64,000 bases of DNA, from positions 186,001-250,000 of the forward strand of contig NZ_LQOT01000069.1 of the NCBI RefSeq assembly GCF_002101585.1, given 5' to 3'. Positions 7,485 to 16,470 of this stretch are shown one piece after another; the stretch's first letter is position 1, and every line of letters begins with the position of its first letter. The notes under the pieces are model-generated. The model was given only the letters and a program-made list of their open reading frames with translations, was not told where the DNA came from and ran no database searches. The position numbers and the translations under genes were made by a program. Source of the stretch: Mycolicibacter engbaekii (GTDB lineage Bacteria > Actinomycetota > Actinomycetes > Mycobacteriales > Mycobacteriaceae).

Positions 7485-8735
7485 ATGACCGCCGCACCCC
7501 AACGGCTCCCGTACTTGGCCGTGGACGTCGACAACCACTACTACGAGCCGCTGGACGCCTTCACCCGGCACCTGCCCAAGGAGTTCCGCAGCCGCGGTGT
7601 CCAGATGGTGCAGGACGGCAATCGCACCCTGGCGGTGTTCGGCGGGATCGTCAACCACTTCATCCCGAACCCGAGCTTCGATCCGATCATCGAACCGGGC
7701 TGCCTGGATCTGCTGTTCCGCGGCGAGATCCCCGAAGGTGTGGACCCGGCGTCGTTGATGAAGCTCGACCGGCTCTCCGAGCATCCCGAGTACCAGAACC
7801 GCGACGCCCGCGTGCAGGTGCTCGACCGGCAGCGGCTGGAGACGGTGTTCATGCTGCCGACCTTCGCCTGCGGGGTGGAGGAGGGACTCAAGCACGACAT
7901 TCCCGCCACTATGGCGTCGGTGCACGCGTTCAACCTGTGGCTCGACGAGGACTGGGGCTTCGACCGTCCCGATGGGCGCGTGGTCTCCGCACCGATCATC
8001 TCGCTGGCCGATCCCGAAAAGGCCGTCGAGGAGGTCGACTTCGTGATCGGCCGCGGCGCCAAGCTGGTGTGTGTGCGCCCGGCGCCGGTGCCCGGCGAGG
8101 TGCGGGCCCGGTCCCTGGGTGACCCGGTGCACGACCCGGTGTGGGCGCGGCTTGCCGAGGCGGGCGTCACCGTCGTCTTCCACCTGTCCGACTCCGGCTA
8201 TATGGCGATCCCGGCGCTGTGGGGCGGCAGCGGTGTGTTCAAGGGGTTCGGTAAACGCGATCCGCTGGACATGGTGATCATGGACGATCGCGCGATCCAC
8301 GACACCATCGCCTCGATGATCGTGCACCAGGTGTTCACCCGTCACCCCACGCTCAAGGTGGCCAGTATCGAGAACGGCTCGTACTTCGTCTACCGGCTGA
8401 TCAAGCGGCTGAAGAAGTCGGCCAACAACGCGCCCTACCACTACAAGGAAGACCCGATCGAGCAGCTGCGCAACAACGTCTGGATCGCCCCGTACTACGA
8501 GGACGACGTGAAGCTGCTGGCCGACACCATCGGCGTCGACAAGATCCTGTTCGGTTCGGACTGGCCGCACGGTGAGGGCCTGGCCGACCCGACCACCTTC
8601 ACCGCCGACATCCCGCAGTTCCCCGAGTTCAGCGCGGAAGATACCCGAATGGTGATGCGGGACAACGCATTGACTCTGCTCGGCGATCCGAACCGTGTCG
8701 CACCGGGCGCCGCCCACCTGACCGCTTCGGTCTGA
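7485..8735 (+). CDS. Amidohydrolase-2 family metal-dependent hydrolase/decarboxylase
   Basis: 416-residue TIM-barrel protein of the amidohydrolase-2 family (relatives include ACMSD and gamma-resorcylate decarboxylase). The N-terminal metal motif reads DVDNHYYEP (14-22), not the classical HxH. VFHLSDSGY and the late FGSDWPHGEG give further candidate metal or acid ligands. It resembles the 23902-25131 protein in motifs, including IPNP and RxxVLDRQ. A C-C bond cleaving or hydrolytic step on a CoA-linked or free acid is plausible but unproven. I chose ATG at 7485, preceded by GAAAGG; an upstream GTG at 7467 would overlap the previous gene. Confidence 0.8.
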   Translation: MTAAPQRLPYLAVDVDNHYYEPLDAFTRHLPKEFRSRGVQMVQDGNRTLAVFGGIVNHFIPNPSFDPIIEPGCLDLLFRGEIPEGVDPASLMKLDRLSEHPEYQNRDARVQVLDRQRLETVFMLPTFACGVEEGLKHDIPATMASVHAFNLWLDEDWGFDRPDGRVVSAPIISLADPEKAVEEVDFVIGRGAKLVCVRPAPVPGEVRARSLGDPVHDPVWARLAEAGVTVVFHLSDSGYMAIPALWGGSGVFKGFGKRDPLDMVIMDDRAIHDTIASMIVHQVFTRHPTLKVASIENGSYFVYRLIKRLKKSANNAPYHYKEDPIEQLRNNVWIAPYYEDDVKLLADTIGVDKILFGSDWPHGEGLADPTTFTADIPQFPEFSAEDTRMVMRDNALTLLGDPNRVAPGAAHLTASV

Positions 8736-8737
8736 CG

Positions 8738-10363
8738 GTGGGCGAATGGACGATCGGCGGCGTCGTCGACGCGATCGCGGAGGTCGTGCCCGATCGTGAG
8801 ATGACGGTATGCGGCGCCCGGCGTAGCACGTTTGCGCAGAGCGCCGAGCGCACCCGCCGGCTGGCCAACTTCCTGGCGGGTCGCGGGCTGGGTGTGCACG
8901 CCGAACGCGCCGCACTGCAGAACTGGGAGTGCGGCCAGGACCGGGTCGCGCTGCTCATGCACAACGACCTGTACCCCGACATGGTCATCGGCTGCCTCAA
9001 GGCGCGGACGGCGCCGGCCAACGTCAACTACCACTACACCCCGGCCGAGGCGGGCGAGCTGCTGAACTATCTGGCGCCGCGCGCGGTGATCTATCACGCC
9101 GGCCTGGAGGCCAAGTTCGCCGACGCGCTGCGGGAGTGCGGCGCCGATCTGCTGATCCGGATCGACGACGGCACCGCCGATGCCCCGGTACTGGAGTCGA
9201 TCTCGCTGGACGACGCGCTGGCGCAAGGGGAGATCGATCAGGCGCTGACGCCGTCACCCGACGATGTGCTGTTGGTCTGCACCGGCGGAACCACCGGACG
9301 CCCCAAGGGGGTGATGTGGCGACAGGCCGATCTGTACGTGTCGTCGATGAACGGCGCCGACCACGGGGACGTCGCCGAGATCCACGACAAGGTCGCCCAC
9401 GCCGGTGCGCCGTGGTTCGCGGTGTCGCCGTTGATGCACGCCGCCGGAATGTGGACGGCGTTCTCGGGGCTGTTGTCCGGTCAGACCGTGGTGCTGCACG
9501 ACACCAGATCCCGGTTCGATCCGCGCACTGTGCTCGAGACCGCAGAGCGCGAGAAGGTCGGCCTGATGACCATGGTCGGCGATGCCTACGCCGGCCCGAT
9601 CGTCGAGGAGTTGGGCAGACGTCCGTATGACCTGTCCTCGCTGTTCGCCATCGGAACCGGCGGTGCGGCCACCAACGCCAAACATCAACAGGCACTGCTG
9701 GAATACCTGCCACAGATCACCGTGATCAATGGTTTCGGCTCGTCGGAAACCGGCAACATGGCATTCGGCCACACTCAGCATCGCAACCCCACCGCCGAGA
9801 CCTTTCAGCTGCGGGTCGGCGGCCTGGTGGCCTCCGACGACTACACCCGGTTCCTGGAACCGGGGGAGGACGCGATCGGCTGGGTAGCACGCAACGGCCG
9901 AATCCCGCTGGGCTACTTCGAGGATGCTGCCGCAACCGAGCAGGTCTTTCGGCAGATCGACGGTGAGCGGGTCGTGATCTCCGGCGACCGCGCCGCACTG
10001 GACGCGGATGGAACCCTGCGGCTGTTCGGGCGCGACTCCCTGGTGGTCAACACCGGCGGGGAGAAGGTCTTCGTCGAAGAGGTCGAGAACGTGCTGCGCG
10101 CTCATCCGCAGGTGGCCGATGCGCTGGTGGTGGGGCGACCCAGCGACCGGTGGGGCGAGGAACTGGTCGCTGTGGTGGCACTGCAACCGGATTCGGACGC
10201 ACGCGATGAACAACTGGCCGCGCACTGCCGAACGGTGCTGGCGGGTTTCAAGGTGCCCAAGGAGTTCGTCCGGGTGCAGCAGGTGCGCCGACTGGGCAAC
10301 GGCAAAGCGGATTACCGCTGGGCCAAACGGCGGGTGAACGAAGAGGTGGTGACGGGGTCATGA
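8738..10363 (+). CDS. AMP-dependent acyl-CoA synthetase (FadD19-like)
   Basis: 541-residue ANL-superfamily enzyme that activates a carboxylic acid to its CoA thioester through an acyl-adenylate. The phosphate loop CTGGTTGRPKG is at 181-191. NGFGSSETGN is the A5-type motif, SGDRA(A)LDADG the ribose-binding region, and GNGKADYRWAK carries the C-terminal lysine. NVNYHYTPAEAGELLNYL and the ending ADYRWAK resemble the FadD19 group, which activates steroid side-chain acids, so a bulky alicyclic substrate is plausible. GTG start at 8738, two bases after the amidohydrolase stop; its stop overlaps the next ATG by 4 bases. Confidence 0.88.
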   Translation: MGEWTIGGVVDAIAEVVPDREMTVCGARRSTFAQSAERTRRLANFLAGRGLGVHAERAALQNWECGQDRVALLMHNDLYPDMVIGCLKARTAPANVNYHYTPAEAGELLNYLAPRAVIYHAGLEAKFADALRECGADLLIRIDDGTADAPVLESISLDDALAQGEIDQALTPSPDDVLLVCTGGTTGRPKGVMWRQADLYVSSMNGADHGDVAEIHDKVAHAGAPWFAVSPLMHAAGMWTAFSGLLSGQTVVLHDTRSRFDPRTVLETAEREKVGLMTMVGDAYAGPIVEELGRRPYDLSSLFAIGTGGAATNAKHQQALLEYLPQITVINGFGSSETGNMAFGHTQHRNPTAETFQLRVGGLVASDDYTRFLEPGEDAIGWVARNGRIPLGYFEDAAATEQVFRQIDGERVVISGDRAALDADGTLRLFGRDSLVVNTGGEKVFVEEVENVLRAHPQVADALVVGRPSDRWGEELVAVVALQPDSDARDEQLAAHCRTVLAGFKVPKEFVRVQQVRRLGNGKADYRWAKRRVNEEVVTGS

Positions 10364-11202
10364 GGGCGATCGATTGTCTGGTCAACGTGCACTTCGGCGA
10401 GAACAGACAGCCGGAGTGGATGGTCCGGGCGCGCGACGACTACTTCAAGGGACCCGAGTCGATGTTCGCGCCGGTCGAGATGGCGGCGCTGCTCGAGGAG
10501 ATGGACGCCAACGGGGTGGAGAAGGCAGTCCTAATGGACAACCTGGTCAAGCCGTCGGTGACCGCCCGGAAGTTCGTGGCGGACCGGCCGGATCGGTTCG
10601 CGCTGGCCATCGGCGGCATCAACCTGTTGCGTCCGGTGCCCGCGCTGCGGGAGTTGTCCGCGATCGTCGGCGATCTCCCGGTGGTCTATGCGGTGGTGGG
10701 GCCGAGCTTCTGGGGCGACGGTCAGTATCCGCCCAGTGACGCCGTCTACTACCCGCTGTACGCCAAGTGCGCGGAACTGGATCTGCCGTTGTGCGTCAAC
10801 ACCGGTATCCCGGGACCGCCGATCCCGGGCGAGGTCCAGCATCCGATCCATCTGGATCGGGTCTGTGTGCGCTTCCCCGAACTGCGGCTGTGCATGATCC
10901 ACGGCGCCGACCCGTGGTGGGACGTCGCGATCCGGATGCTCATCAAATACCGCAACCTGCGGTTGATGACCTCGGCCTGGTCGCCCAAGCGACTGCCCGA
11001 GTCCCTGCTGCACTACCTGCGCACCCGCGGCGCCGACAAGATCATCTTCGCCTCGGACTGGCCGGTGCTGCGGATGAACCGCGTCGTGCCGGAAGCACGT
11101 GCGCTGGACCTGCCCCCCGACGTGCTCGACAAGTACCTCTACCGCAATGCCCACGACTTCTTCTTCGCCGAACGCGGCGCCGCACCCGAACAGGAGAGCT
11201 GA
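10360..11202 (+). CDS. Amidohydrolase-2 family protein, short form
   Basis: 280-residue amidohydrolase-2 protein, about 130 residues shorter than the other three in the island. It starts MRAIDCLVNVHFGE, where NVH stands in the place of the N-terminal metal motif. Later parts include MIHGADPWWD and the C-terminal IIFASDWPVLRM, the conserved Asp region. EMAALLEEMDANGVEKAVL is a typical family helix-strand. It overlaps the CoA ligase gene by 4 bases (ATGA), so translation is coupled and the two probably act in consecutive steps. The reaction is not known. Confidence 0.75.
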   Translation: MRAIDCLVNVHFGENRQPEWMVRARDDYFKGPESMFAPVEMAALLEEMDANGVEKAVLMDNLVKPSVTARKFVADRPDRFALAIGGINLLRPVPALRELSAIVGDLPVVYAVVGPSFWGDGQYPPSDAVYYPLYAKCAELDLPLCVNTGIPGPPIPGEVQHPIHLDRVCVRFPELRLCMIHGADPWWDVAIRMLIKYRNLRLMTSAWSPKRLPESLLHYLRTRGADKIIFASDWPVLRMNRVVPEARALDLPPDVLDKYLYRNAHDFFFAERGAAPEQES

Positions 11203-11203
11203 G

Positions 11204-12274
11204 ATGGATCGATTCGAACTGCGCAGGCTGGACTACAGCCTGACCGAGGACCACGTCGCTCTGCAGGCGGCCTACAAACAGTTCTTCACCACGCACTGCG
11301 ACATCGAAACCGTGCGTGCCGCCGAGGGATCCGGCTTCGACAAGAACCTCTGGGAACGGTTGTGCGCGATGGGCGCCACCACCATGGCACTGCCGGAGTC
11401 CGTCGGCGGTGACGGCGCCACGCTGGTCGACCTCTGCCTGGTCGCCGAGGAGATCGGCCGCAGCCTGGCACCGGTGCCCTGGATCGACCAGGTCTGCGCG
11501 ACCCGGCTGTTGGAAAGCCTGGGTGGGTTGCCGGCCGACGGCGCCGACACCGCCGACATCGTCAACGGCGCGCGACTGGTCGCCGTCGACCCGCATCAGG
11601 ATCCCGTGGACGGGGCCCGACTGCTGCCGACCGGTTCGGTCGCCGACGAGCTCATCGTCCGCGACGGCGACTCGGTGGTAAGGCTGTCGTTCGGCGCCCG
11701 CCCGGCCCGGGTCGACAACATCGGCAAGCTGCCGATGGCCTGGGTCGACCCGGCCGACGCCGACTCGGCCACCGTGCTGGCGCGCGGTCCGGAAGCGCTG
11801 GCGAAATACCAGCGGGCACTGGACGAATGGCGACTGCTGACCGCGTCCGCGCTGGTCGGCCTGGTGGAGCAGACCATGACCATCGCCGCGGAGTTCGCCA
11901 AGACCCGCTACACCCTCGGGGTGCCGATCGGCACCCTGCAGGCCATCTCGCACCCGCTGGCGAACATGGCTATCACCGTCGCGTCGGGACGCAACCTGGC
12001 CTACCGCGCCGGCTGGTTCCTGGACAACGAGCCCGACGAACGGCCCGAACTGGCGCCTTCGGCGTTCGTGTTCATGGCCGAGGAGGCCGCCAAGGCCGCC
12101 ACCATGGCCGTCCACATCCAGGGCGGCCTGGGGGTGTCGGCCGAAGCCGCGGCGACGGCCTACCTGGTGCGGGCGCGCGGCTGGCCGTTGGCCGGCGGCG
12201 ACCCCGGCGCCAGTGCCTGCCGCATCGCCGACCTGATCGCCGCCCGCGAAACCGCCCACCGCGCAGCCAACTAA
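11204..12274 (+). CDS. Acyl-CoA dehydrogenase, small subunit type
   Basis: 356-residue acyl-CoA dehydrogenase-fold protein. The N-terminal helical domain is recognisable (MALPESVGGDGATLVDL), but the middle domain is shortened and lacks the usual flavin-contact strand. The C-terminal part has FAKTRYTLGVPIGTLQAISH and IQGGLGVSAE. Such degenerate chains form alpha2beta2 heterotetramers with a complete partner, as in the FadE28-FadE29 and FadE26-FadE27 pairs of steroid catabolism. The complete partner follows at 12289. The start at 11204 is set by AGGAGAG at 11192-11198. Confidence 0.85.
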   Translation: MDRFELRRLDYSLTEDHVALQAAYKQFFTTHCDIETVRAAEGSGFDKNLWERLCAMGATTMALPESVGGDGATLVDLCLVAEEIGRSLAPVPWIDQVCATRLLESLGGLPADGADTADIVNGARLVAVDPHQDPVDGARLLPTGSVADELIVRDGDSVVRLSFGARPARVDNIGKLPMAWVDPADADSATVLARGPEALAKYQRALDEWRLLTASALVGLVEQTMTIAAEFAKTRYTLGVPIGTLQAISHPLANMAITVASGRNLAYRAGWFLDNEPDERPELAPSAFVFMAEEAAKAATMAVHIQGGLGVSAEAAATAYLVRARGWPLAGGDPGASACRIADLIAARETAHRAAN

Positions 12275-12288
12275 GGACAACGAGCATC

Positions 12289-13467
12289 ATGGACTTCTCC
12301 CGACCGCAATTGACCGACGACGACCAGGCGTTCCGCGACGAGGTACGGACGTTCCTGGCCACCCACGTGACCGAGGAGGTCAAACGCCGCGACCGCGAGA
12401 CCGGCGACAACTTCGACGAGGGCGTGCACCTGGCGCTGGGTGCCGCCGGCTACCTGGAAGCGGAGTGGAAAACCGAGGAGGACGGTGGCTTCTCCCGGGT
12501 GCGCCGACGCATCTGGGAGTTGGAGAAGCGTCGCGCCCACGTCCCGTGGGTCACCTGGGGGACCACCTCCATGGTGGCCCGCTCGGTGGCGTCGTTCGGC
12601 TCACCGGAACTGTGCGAGGAGATCCTGCCCGGGGTCTTCAGCGGCCACATCCGGCTCTGCCTGGGCTACACCGAACCCGAAGGCGGTTCCGATGTCGCCA
12701 CCTGCAAGACCCGCGCGGTACGTGACGGCGACCACTGGATCATTAACGGCTCCAAGATGTTCACCACCGGTGCGCACAACTGCCAGTACGTCTTCCTGAT
12801 CACCAACACCGACCCGGAGGCACGGAAACACAAGAGCCTCACCATGTTCCTGGTGCCGCTGAACACCCCGGGCATCGAGATCCAGGGGCTGCGTACCGTC
12901 GACGGCGACCGCACCAACATCGTCTACTACAGCGACGTCCGGGTCGACGACAAGTACCGGCTCGGTGAGGTCAACGGCGGCTGGACCGTGCTGCGTGAGC
13001 CGCTCAACGTCGAACACGGCGCGGTGGAAGCCGCCGTGGACGGGCTGGCCGACGTCTCGATCATGATGCATCAGGCGAACTTCATGGCTGAGGCCGTCGA
13101 CAAGGCCGGCGCCGTCGTCGGGAACACCGGCAGCATAGCGGACCGTTCGGTGGCCTACCGACTGGGGAAGGCCGCCGCCCGGGTGGAAGCGTCGCTGTCG
13201 GCGCCGTCGATCTTCGGACGCGTCGCACTCGCGCAGACGATGCGCGACATCTCCCCGGACCTGATGGACCTGCTGGGCAGTGCGTCGGCGCTACCGATCG
13301 ACACCGACGGCTCCATCGACAACGGGGCCAGCGACTACATCTTCCGGTTCGCGCCCCTGGTTGGGATCTACGGCGGCACCCTGGAGGTGTTCCGCAACAT
13401 GATCGCCCAGTACGTGCTGGGCCTGGGCAAGCCGAGTTACTCGCCGCCGGCGGTCAAGACCTCCTAA
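12289..13467 (+). CDS. Acyl-CoA dehydrogenase, large subunit type
   Basis: 392-residue acyl-CoA dehydrogenase introducing an alpha,beta double bond into an acyl-CoA, with FAD as cofactor. LGYTEPEGGSDVAT (125-138) is the flavin/substrate signature, and IYGGTLEVFRNMIAQ near the C-terminus is the FAD adenine-binding segment. It is the probable catalytic/FAD partner of the small chain encoded 14 bases upstream. A start at 12289 with AAGGAC before it matches the family N-terminus; the longer open frame to the left is only the shadow of the preceding gene. Its end overlaps the convergent AraC gene by 14 bases. Confidence 0.88.
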   Translation: MDFSRPQLTDDDQAFRDEVRTFLATHVTEEVKRRDRETGDNFDEGVHLALGAAGYLEAEWKTEEDGGFSRVRRRIWELEKRRAHVPWVTWGTTSMVARSVASFGSPELCEEILPGVFSGHIRLCLGYTEPEGGSDVATCKTRAVRDGDHWIINGSKMFTTGAHNCQYVFLITNTDPEARKHKSLTMFLVPLNTPGIEIQGLRTVDGDRTNIVYYSDVRVDDKYRLGEVNGGWTVLREPLNVEHGAVEAAVDGLADVSIMMHQANFMAEAVDKAGAVVGNTGSIADRSVAYRLGKAAARVEASLSAPSIFGRVALAQTMRDISPDLMDLLGSASALPIDTDGSIDNGASDYIFRFAPLVGIYGGTLEVFRNMIAQYVLGLGKPSYSPPAVKTS

Positions 13468-14287
13468 CCGGCGTCGAGGTGATCCGGCGTTGGTAACTCG
13501 ACGGGGTCTCGCCGGCGAACCTGGTGAATGCTCGGGTGAACGCGCTCAAGCTGTCGAACCCGACGGTGGCCGCGGTCTGCTGTACCCCTTGATCGGGCGC
13601 GGCCAGCAGCGCCATCGCCTGCAACATCCGGGCGTGCAGTAGATAGGTGCGCCACGAGATGCCGATCACCGCCTCGAACTGGCGGCGCAGGGTGCGCTCG
13701 GATACCGCGACGGCCTGGGCGACCTGGGCCGCGGTCACCGACGCCAGGCGCTGTTTGGTGTAGACCATGGCCGGACCGACGATCGGATGATCGGAGGTCG
13801 GCAGGCTCAGCGGCGCCTCGTGCTCCAGCGCACCGGCGACCAGATGCCCCAGGGTGCGGAAGAAGTCGTCGGAGACGCCGTCGCCGTCGGGACGTTCGAT
13901 CGGCCAGCGCAGCGAGTGCAGCATCATCTCCCGGATCAGCGGCGACACGGTCAGGATGCGGGCCCGGTCGCCGGCGTGCGCCACCAGCTCCGGGTCGAAC
14001 ATCACCGCCACCGTCTGCACCTCGGGACGCATCACCGCCTGATGATGCAGACCGGCCGGAATCCAGGCCGCCTGCTGCGGCGGCAGCAGGTAGTGCGCGG
14101 TGGCGGTCTGCACCTCGACCACCCCGCCTACGGCGTACTCGATCTGGTGCATGTCGTGGGAGTGCCAGCCGGTGACCAACTCCCGCCCCTCGTAGAGGTA
14201 ACTGCCGGCCCGGGCTCGACCACCGCGCCGCAGATCGATGTTGGCCGGTTCGGCAAAATCTATGGCCGAACGCGCGGAGACGGTCAT
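13454..14287 (-). CDS. AraC family transcriptional regulator
   Basis: 277-residue regulator. The N-terminal cupin-like sensor has WHSHDMHQIEY (41-51) and LLPPQQAAWIPAGLHH, typical of AraC_6-type domains. The C-terminal DNA-binding domain has two helix-turn-helices: VTAAQVAQAVAVSERTLRRQF (about 184-204) and VQQTAATVGFDSLSAFTRAF (about 235-254). It is divergent from the amidohydrolase-SDR pair at 14313 with only 25 bases between the start codons, so it probably regulates that pair and itself. I chose the ATG at 14287; the longer frame would run into the neighbouring gene. Confidence 0.87.
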   Translation of the reverse strand: MTVSARSAIDFAEPANIDLRRGGRARAGSYLYEGRELVTGWHSHDMHQIEYAVGGVVEVQTATAHYLLPPQQAAWIPAGLHHQAVMRPEVQTVAVMFDPELVAHAGDRARILTVSPLIREMMLHSLRWPIERPDGDGVSDDFFRTLGHLVAGALEHEAPLSLPTSDHPIVGPAMVYTKQRLASVTAAQVAQAVAVSERTLRRQFEAVIGISWRTYLLHARMLQAMALLAAPDQGVQQTAATVGFDSLSAFTRAFTRFAGETPSSYQRRITSTPVRRS

Positions 14288-14312
14288 GGTTTTCCAGGGT
14301 ACTAGTAGAGGC

Positions 14313-15575
14313 ATGAACATCGACGACTTGATCCTGGTCAGCATCGACGATCACGTGGTGGAGCCGCCCGACATGTTCCTGCGCCACGTCCCGGCCAAAT
14401 ACAAGGACGAGGCGCCGATCGTCGTCACCGATGACAAAGGCGTCGACCAGTGGATGTACCAGGGCCGCCCGCAAGGCGTCAGCGGGCTCAACGCCGTGGT
14501 GTCCTGGCCGGCCGAGGAATGGGGCCGCGACCCCGCCGGGTTCGCCGAGATGCGCCCCGGCGTCTACGACGTGCACGAGCGGGTCCGCGACATGAACCGC
14601 AACGGCATTCTCGCCTCGATGTGCTTCCCGACCTTCACCGGCTTCTCCGCCCGACACCTCAACATGACCCGGGAGAACGTCACGTTGGTGATGGTGTCGG
14701 CCTACAACGACTGGCACATCGACGAGTGGGCCGGCTCGGCGCCGGGCCGGTTCATCCCGATCGCGATCCTGCCGACCTGGAACCCGGAAGCCATGTGCGC
14801 CGAGATCCGGCGGGTGGCGGCCAAGGGCTGCCGGGCGGTCACCATGCCCGAACTGCCGCACCTGGAGGGCCTGCCCAGCTATCACGACGAGGACTACTGG
14901 GGGCCGGTGTTCCGCACGCTCTCGGAAGAAGACGTGGTGATGTGCCTGCACATCGGCACCGGCTTCGGGGCGATCAGCATGGCCCCCAACGCGCCCATCG
15001 ACAACATGATCATCCTGGCCACGCAGATCTCGGCGATGTGCGCCCAGGACCTGCTGTGGGGCCCGGCGATGCGCAACTACCCGAACCTGAAGTTTGCGTT
15101 CTCCGAGGGTGGCATCGGCTGGATCCCGTTCTACCTCGACCGCTCCGACCGGCACTACACCAACCAGAAGTGGCTGCGCCGCGACTTCGGCGACAAGCTC
15201 CCGTCCGAGGTGTTCCGCGAGCACTCGCTGGCCTGCTACGTCACCGACAAGACGTCGCTGAAACTGCGCCACGAGATCGGCATCGACAACATCGCCTGGG
15301 AGTGCGACTACCCGCACTCGGACTGCTTCTGGCCGGACGCCCCCGAACAGGTGCTCGCCGAACTGCAGGCCGCCGGCGCCGACGACTCGGACATCAACAA
15401 GATCACCTGGCAGAACTCCGCCCGGTTCTTCAGCTGGGACCCGTTCGCCCACACCCCGCGTGAGCAGGCGACGGTGGGCGCGCTGCGGGCCCAGGCCACC
15501 GACGTGGACGTCTCCATCCGGCCGCGCGCCGAATGGGCGCAGCGGTACGCGCAAAAGCAGTTGGCGCAGGCCTGA
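14313..15575 (+). CDS. Amidohydrolase-2 family metal-dependent hydrolase/decarboxylase
   Basis: 420-residue amidohydrolase-2 protein. Its N-terminus MNIDDLILVSIDDHVVEPP keeps DDH as the metal motif. MCLHIGTGFG and FSEGGIGWIPFYLDR are central barrel segments, and IAWECDYPHSDCFW near the C-terminus holds the conserved Asp region. It belongs to a different branch from the 7485 and 23902 proteins. It is probably the first gene of a pair with the SDR 18 bases downstream. The 25-base spacer to the divergent araC start leaves almost no 5' leader, so the mRNA may be leaderless or nearly so. Confidence 0.8.
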   Translation: MNIDDLILVSIDDHVVEPPDMFLRHVPAKYKDEAPIVVTDDKGVDQWMYQGRPQGVSGLNAVVSWPAEEWGRDPAGFAEMRPGVYDVHERVRDMNRNGILASMCFPTFTGFSARHLNMTRENVTLVMVSAYNDWHIDEWAGSAPGRFIPIAILPTWNPEAMCAEIRRVAAKGCRAVTMPELPHLEGLPSYHDEDYWGPVFRTLSEEDVVMCLHIGTGFGAISMAPNAPIDNMIILATQISAMCAQDLLWGPAMRNYPNLKFAFSEGGIGWIPFYLDRSDRHYTNQKWLRRDFGDKLPSEVFREHSLACYVTDKTSLKLRHEIGIDNIAWECDYPHSDCFWPDAPEQVLAELQAAGADDSDINKITWQNSARFFSWDPFAHTPREQATVGALRAQATDVDVSIRPRAEWAQRYAQKQLAQA

Positions 15576-15593
15576 CGGGAAGGGTCTGCAGCG

Positions 15594-16418
15594 ATGGTTG
15601 CGGTGATCACCGGCGGTGCCGGCGGGATGGGTTCGGCCACAGCGAAGATCGTCGGGCGCGACGCGCCGGTCGTGCTCTGCGATGTCCGGCAAGATCGGCT
15701 GGACGCCACGGTGGCCGCGCTGAAAGACCTGGATGTCACGAGCGTGCACTGCGACGTCACCGACCGCCAGGCGGTGGCCGAGCTGTTCGACGTCGCCGCC
15801 GGCATCGGGCCCGTCACCGCGGTGATCCACACCGCCGGGGTGAGCCCCAGCATGGGCGATGCGCCTTATGTCATGCGTACCAACGCCCTGGGCACGCTGC
15901 ATGTCAACGAGGTCTTCTTTGGTGTGGCCCCGGAGGGGGCCGCGATCGTCAACGTGGCGTCGATGGCCGCACACCTGCTGCCCGAGGAGATGATCCCCGC
16001 CGACCGATTCCCGTTGGCGCTCCACGACGTCGACGGCTTCACCGAGGCGCTGGCCGCGGTCTGCGCCCCGATGCCCGCCGAGGTGCGCTCGGGTATCGCC
16101 TACGCGGTGAGTAAAGCGTTCGTGCGCTGGTACTCCAGCTCGCAGGCCGAGCGGTTCAACGGCCGTGGTCTGCGCATCGTCTCGATCTCGCCGGGATCGG
16201 TGGACACCGAGATGGGCCGCTTGGAGGAGCAGGCCGGCGCCGGGGCGCTGGTTGCCGACGCCGCCGTCCCGCGCTGGGGCACGCCCGAGGAGATGGCCGA
16301 ACTGATGGCGTTCTGCGTCAGTGCCAAGGCGGGCTACCTCACCGGCACCGACATCCTCAACGATGGCGGCGTGGTGGCCTCGGTGCGGGAACGGGCGCGG
16401 GCGGCCGCGGCCGGCTGA
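15594..16418 (+). CDS. SDR family oxidoreductase
   Basis: 274-residue short-chain dehydrogenase. GGAGGMG (7-13) binds the dinucleotide, CDVRQDR suggests an acidic residue after beta-2 and hence NAD(H) preference, and YAVSKAFVRWY carries the catalytic Tyr and Lys. IVSISPGSVDTEMG and the late LTGTDILNDGG complete the fold. About 30 residues between VNVASMAAH and the catalytic Tyr are longer than usual, a substrate-lid insertion seen in 3-alpha-hydroxysteroid-type SDRs. Co-transcribed with the amidohydrolase upstream. Confidence 0.84.
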   Translation: MVAVITGGAGGMGSATAKIVGRDAPVVLCDVRQDRLDATVAALKDLDVTSVHCDVTDRQAVAELFDVAAGIGPVTAVIHTAGVSPSMGDAPYVMRTNALGTLHVNEVFFGVAPEGAAIVNVASMAAHLLPEEMIPADRFPLALHDVDGFTEALAAVCAPMPAEVRSGIAYAVSKAFVRWYSSSQAERFNGRGLRIVSISPGSVDTEMGRLEEQAGAGALVADAAVPRWGTPEEMAELMAFCVSAKAGYLTGTDILNDGGVVASVRERARAAAAG

Positions 16419-16439
16419 GCAGATCCGGCGATTTGCCAC

Positions 16440-16470
16440 CGTCGATTATTCGACGTACTTTTCGAAAGTA
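16440..16470. promoter_or_regulatory. Two abutting perfect palindromes at the IclR start codon
   Basis: CGTCGA-TTAT-TCGACG occupies 16440-16455 and TACTTT-TCG-AAAGTA occupies 16456-16470, each with six perfectly paired bases per arm. The second ends on the A of the IclR ATG. Their position suits an autoregulatory operator overlapping transcription and translation starts. Confidence 0.5.

Noticed and set aside
13464..16439. Minus-strand open frame of 991 codons
   Set aside because: It lies opposite the amidohydrolase and SDR genes and partly the AraC gene, has an Arg/Gly/His/Asp-rich composition and no domain. It is a GC-rich antisense shadow.
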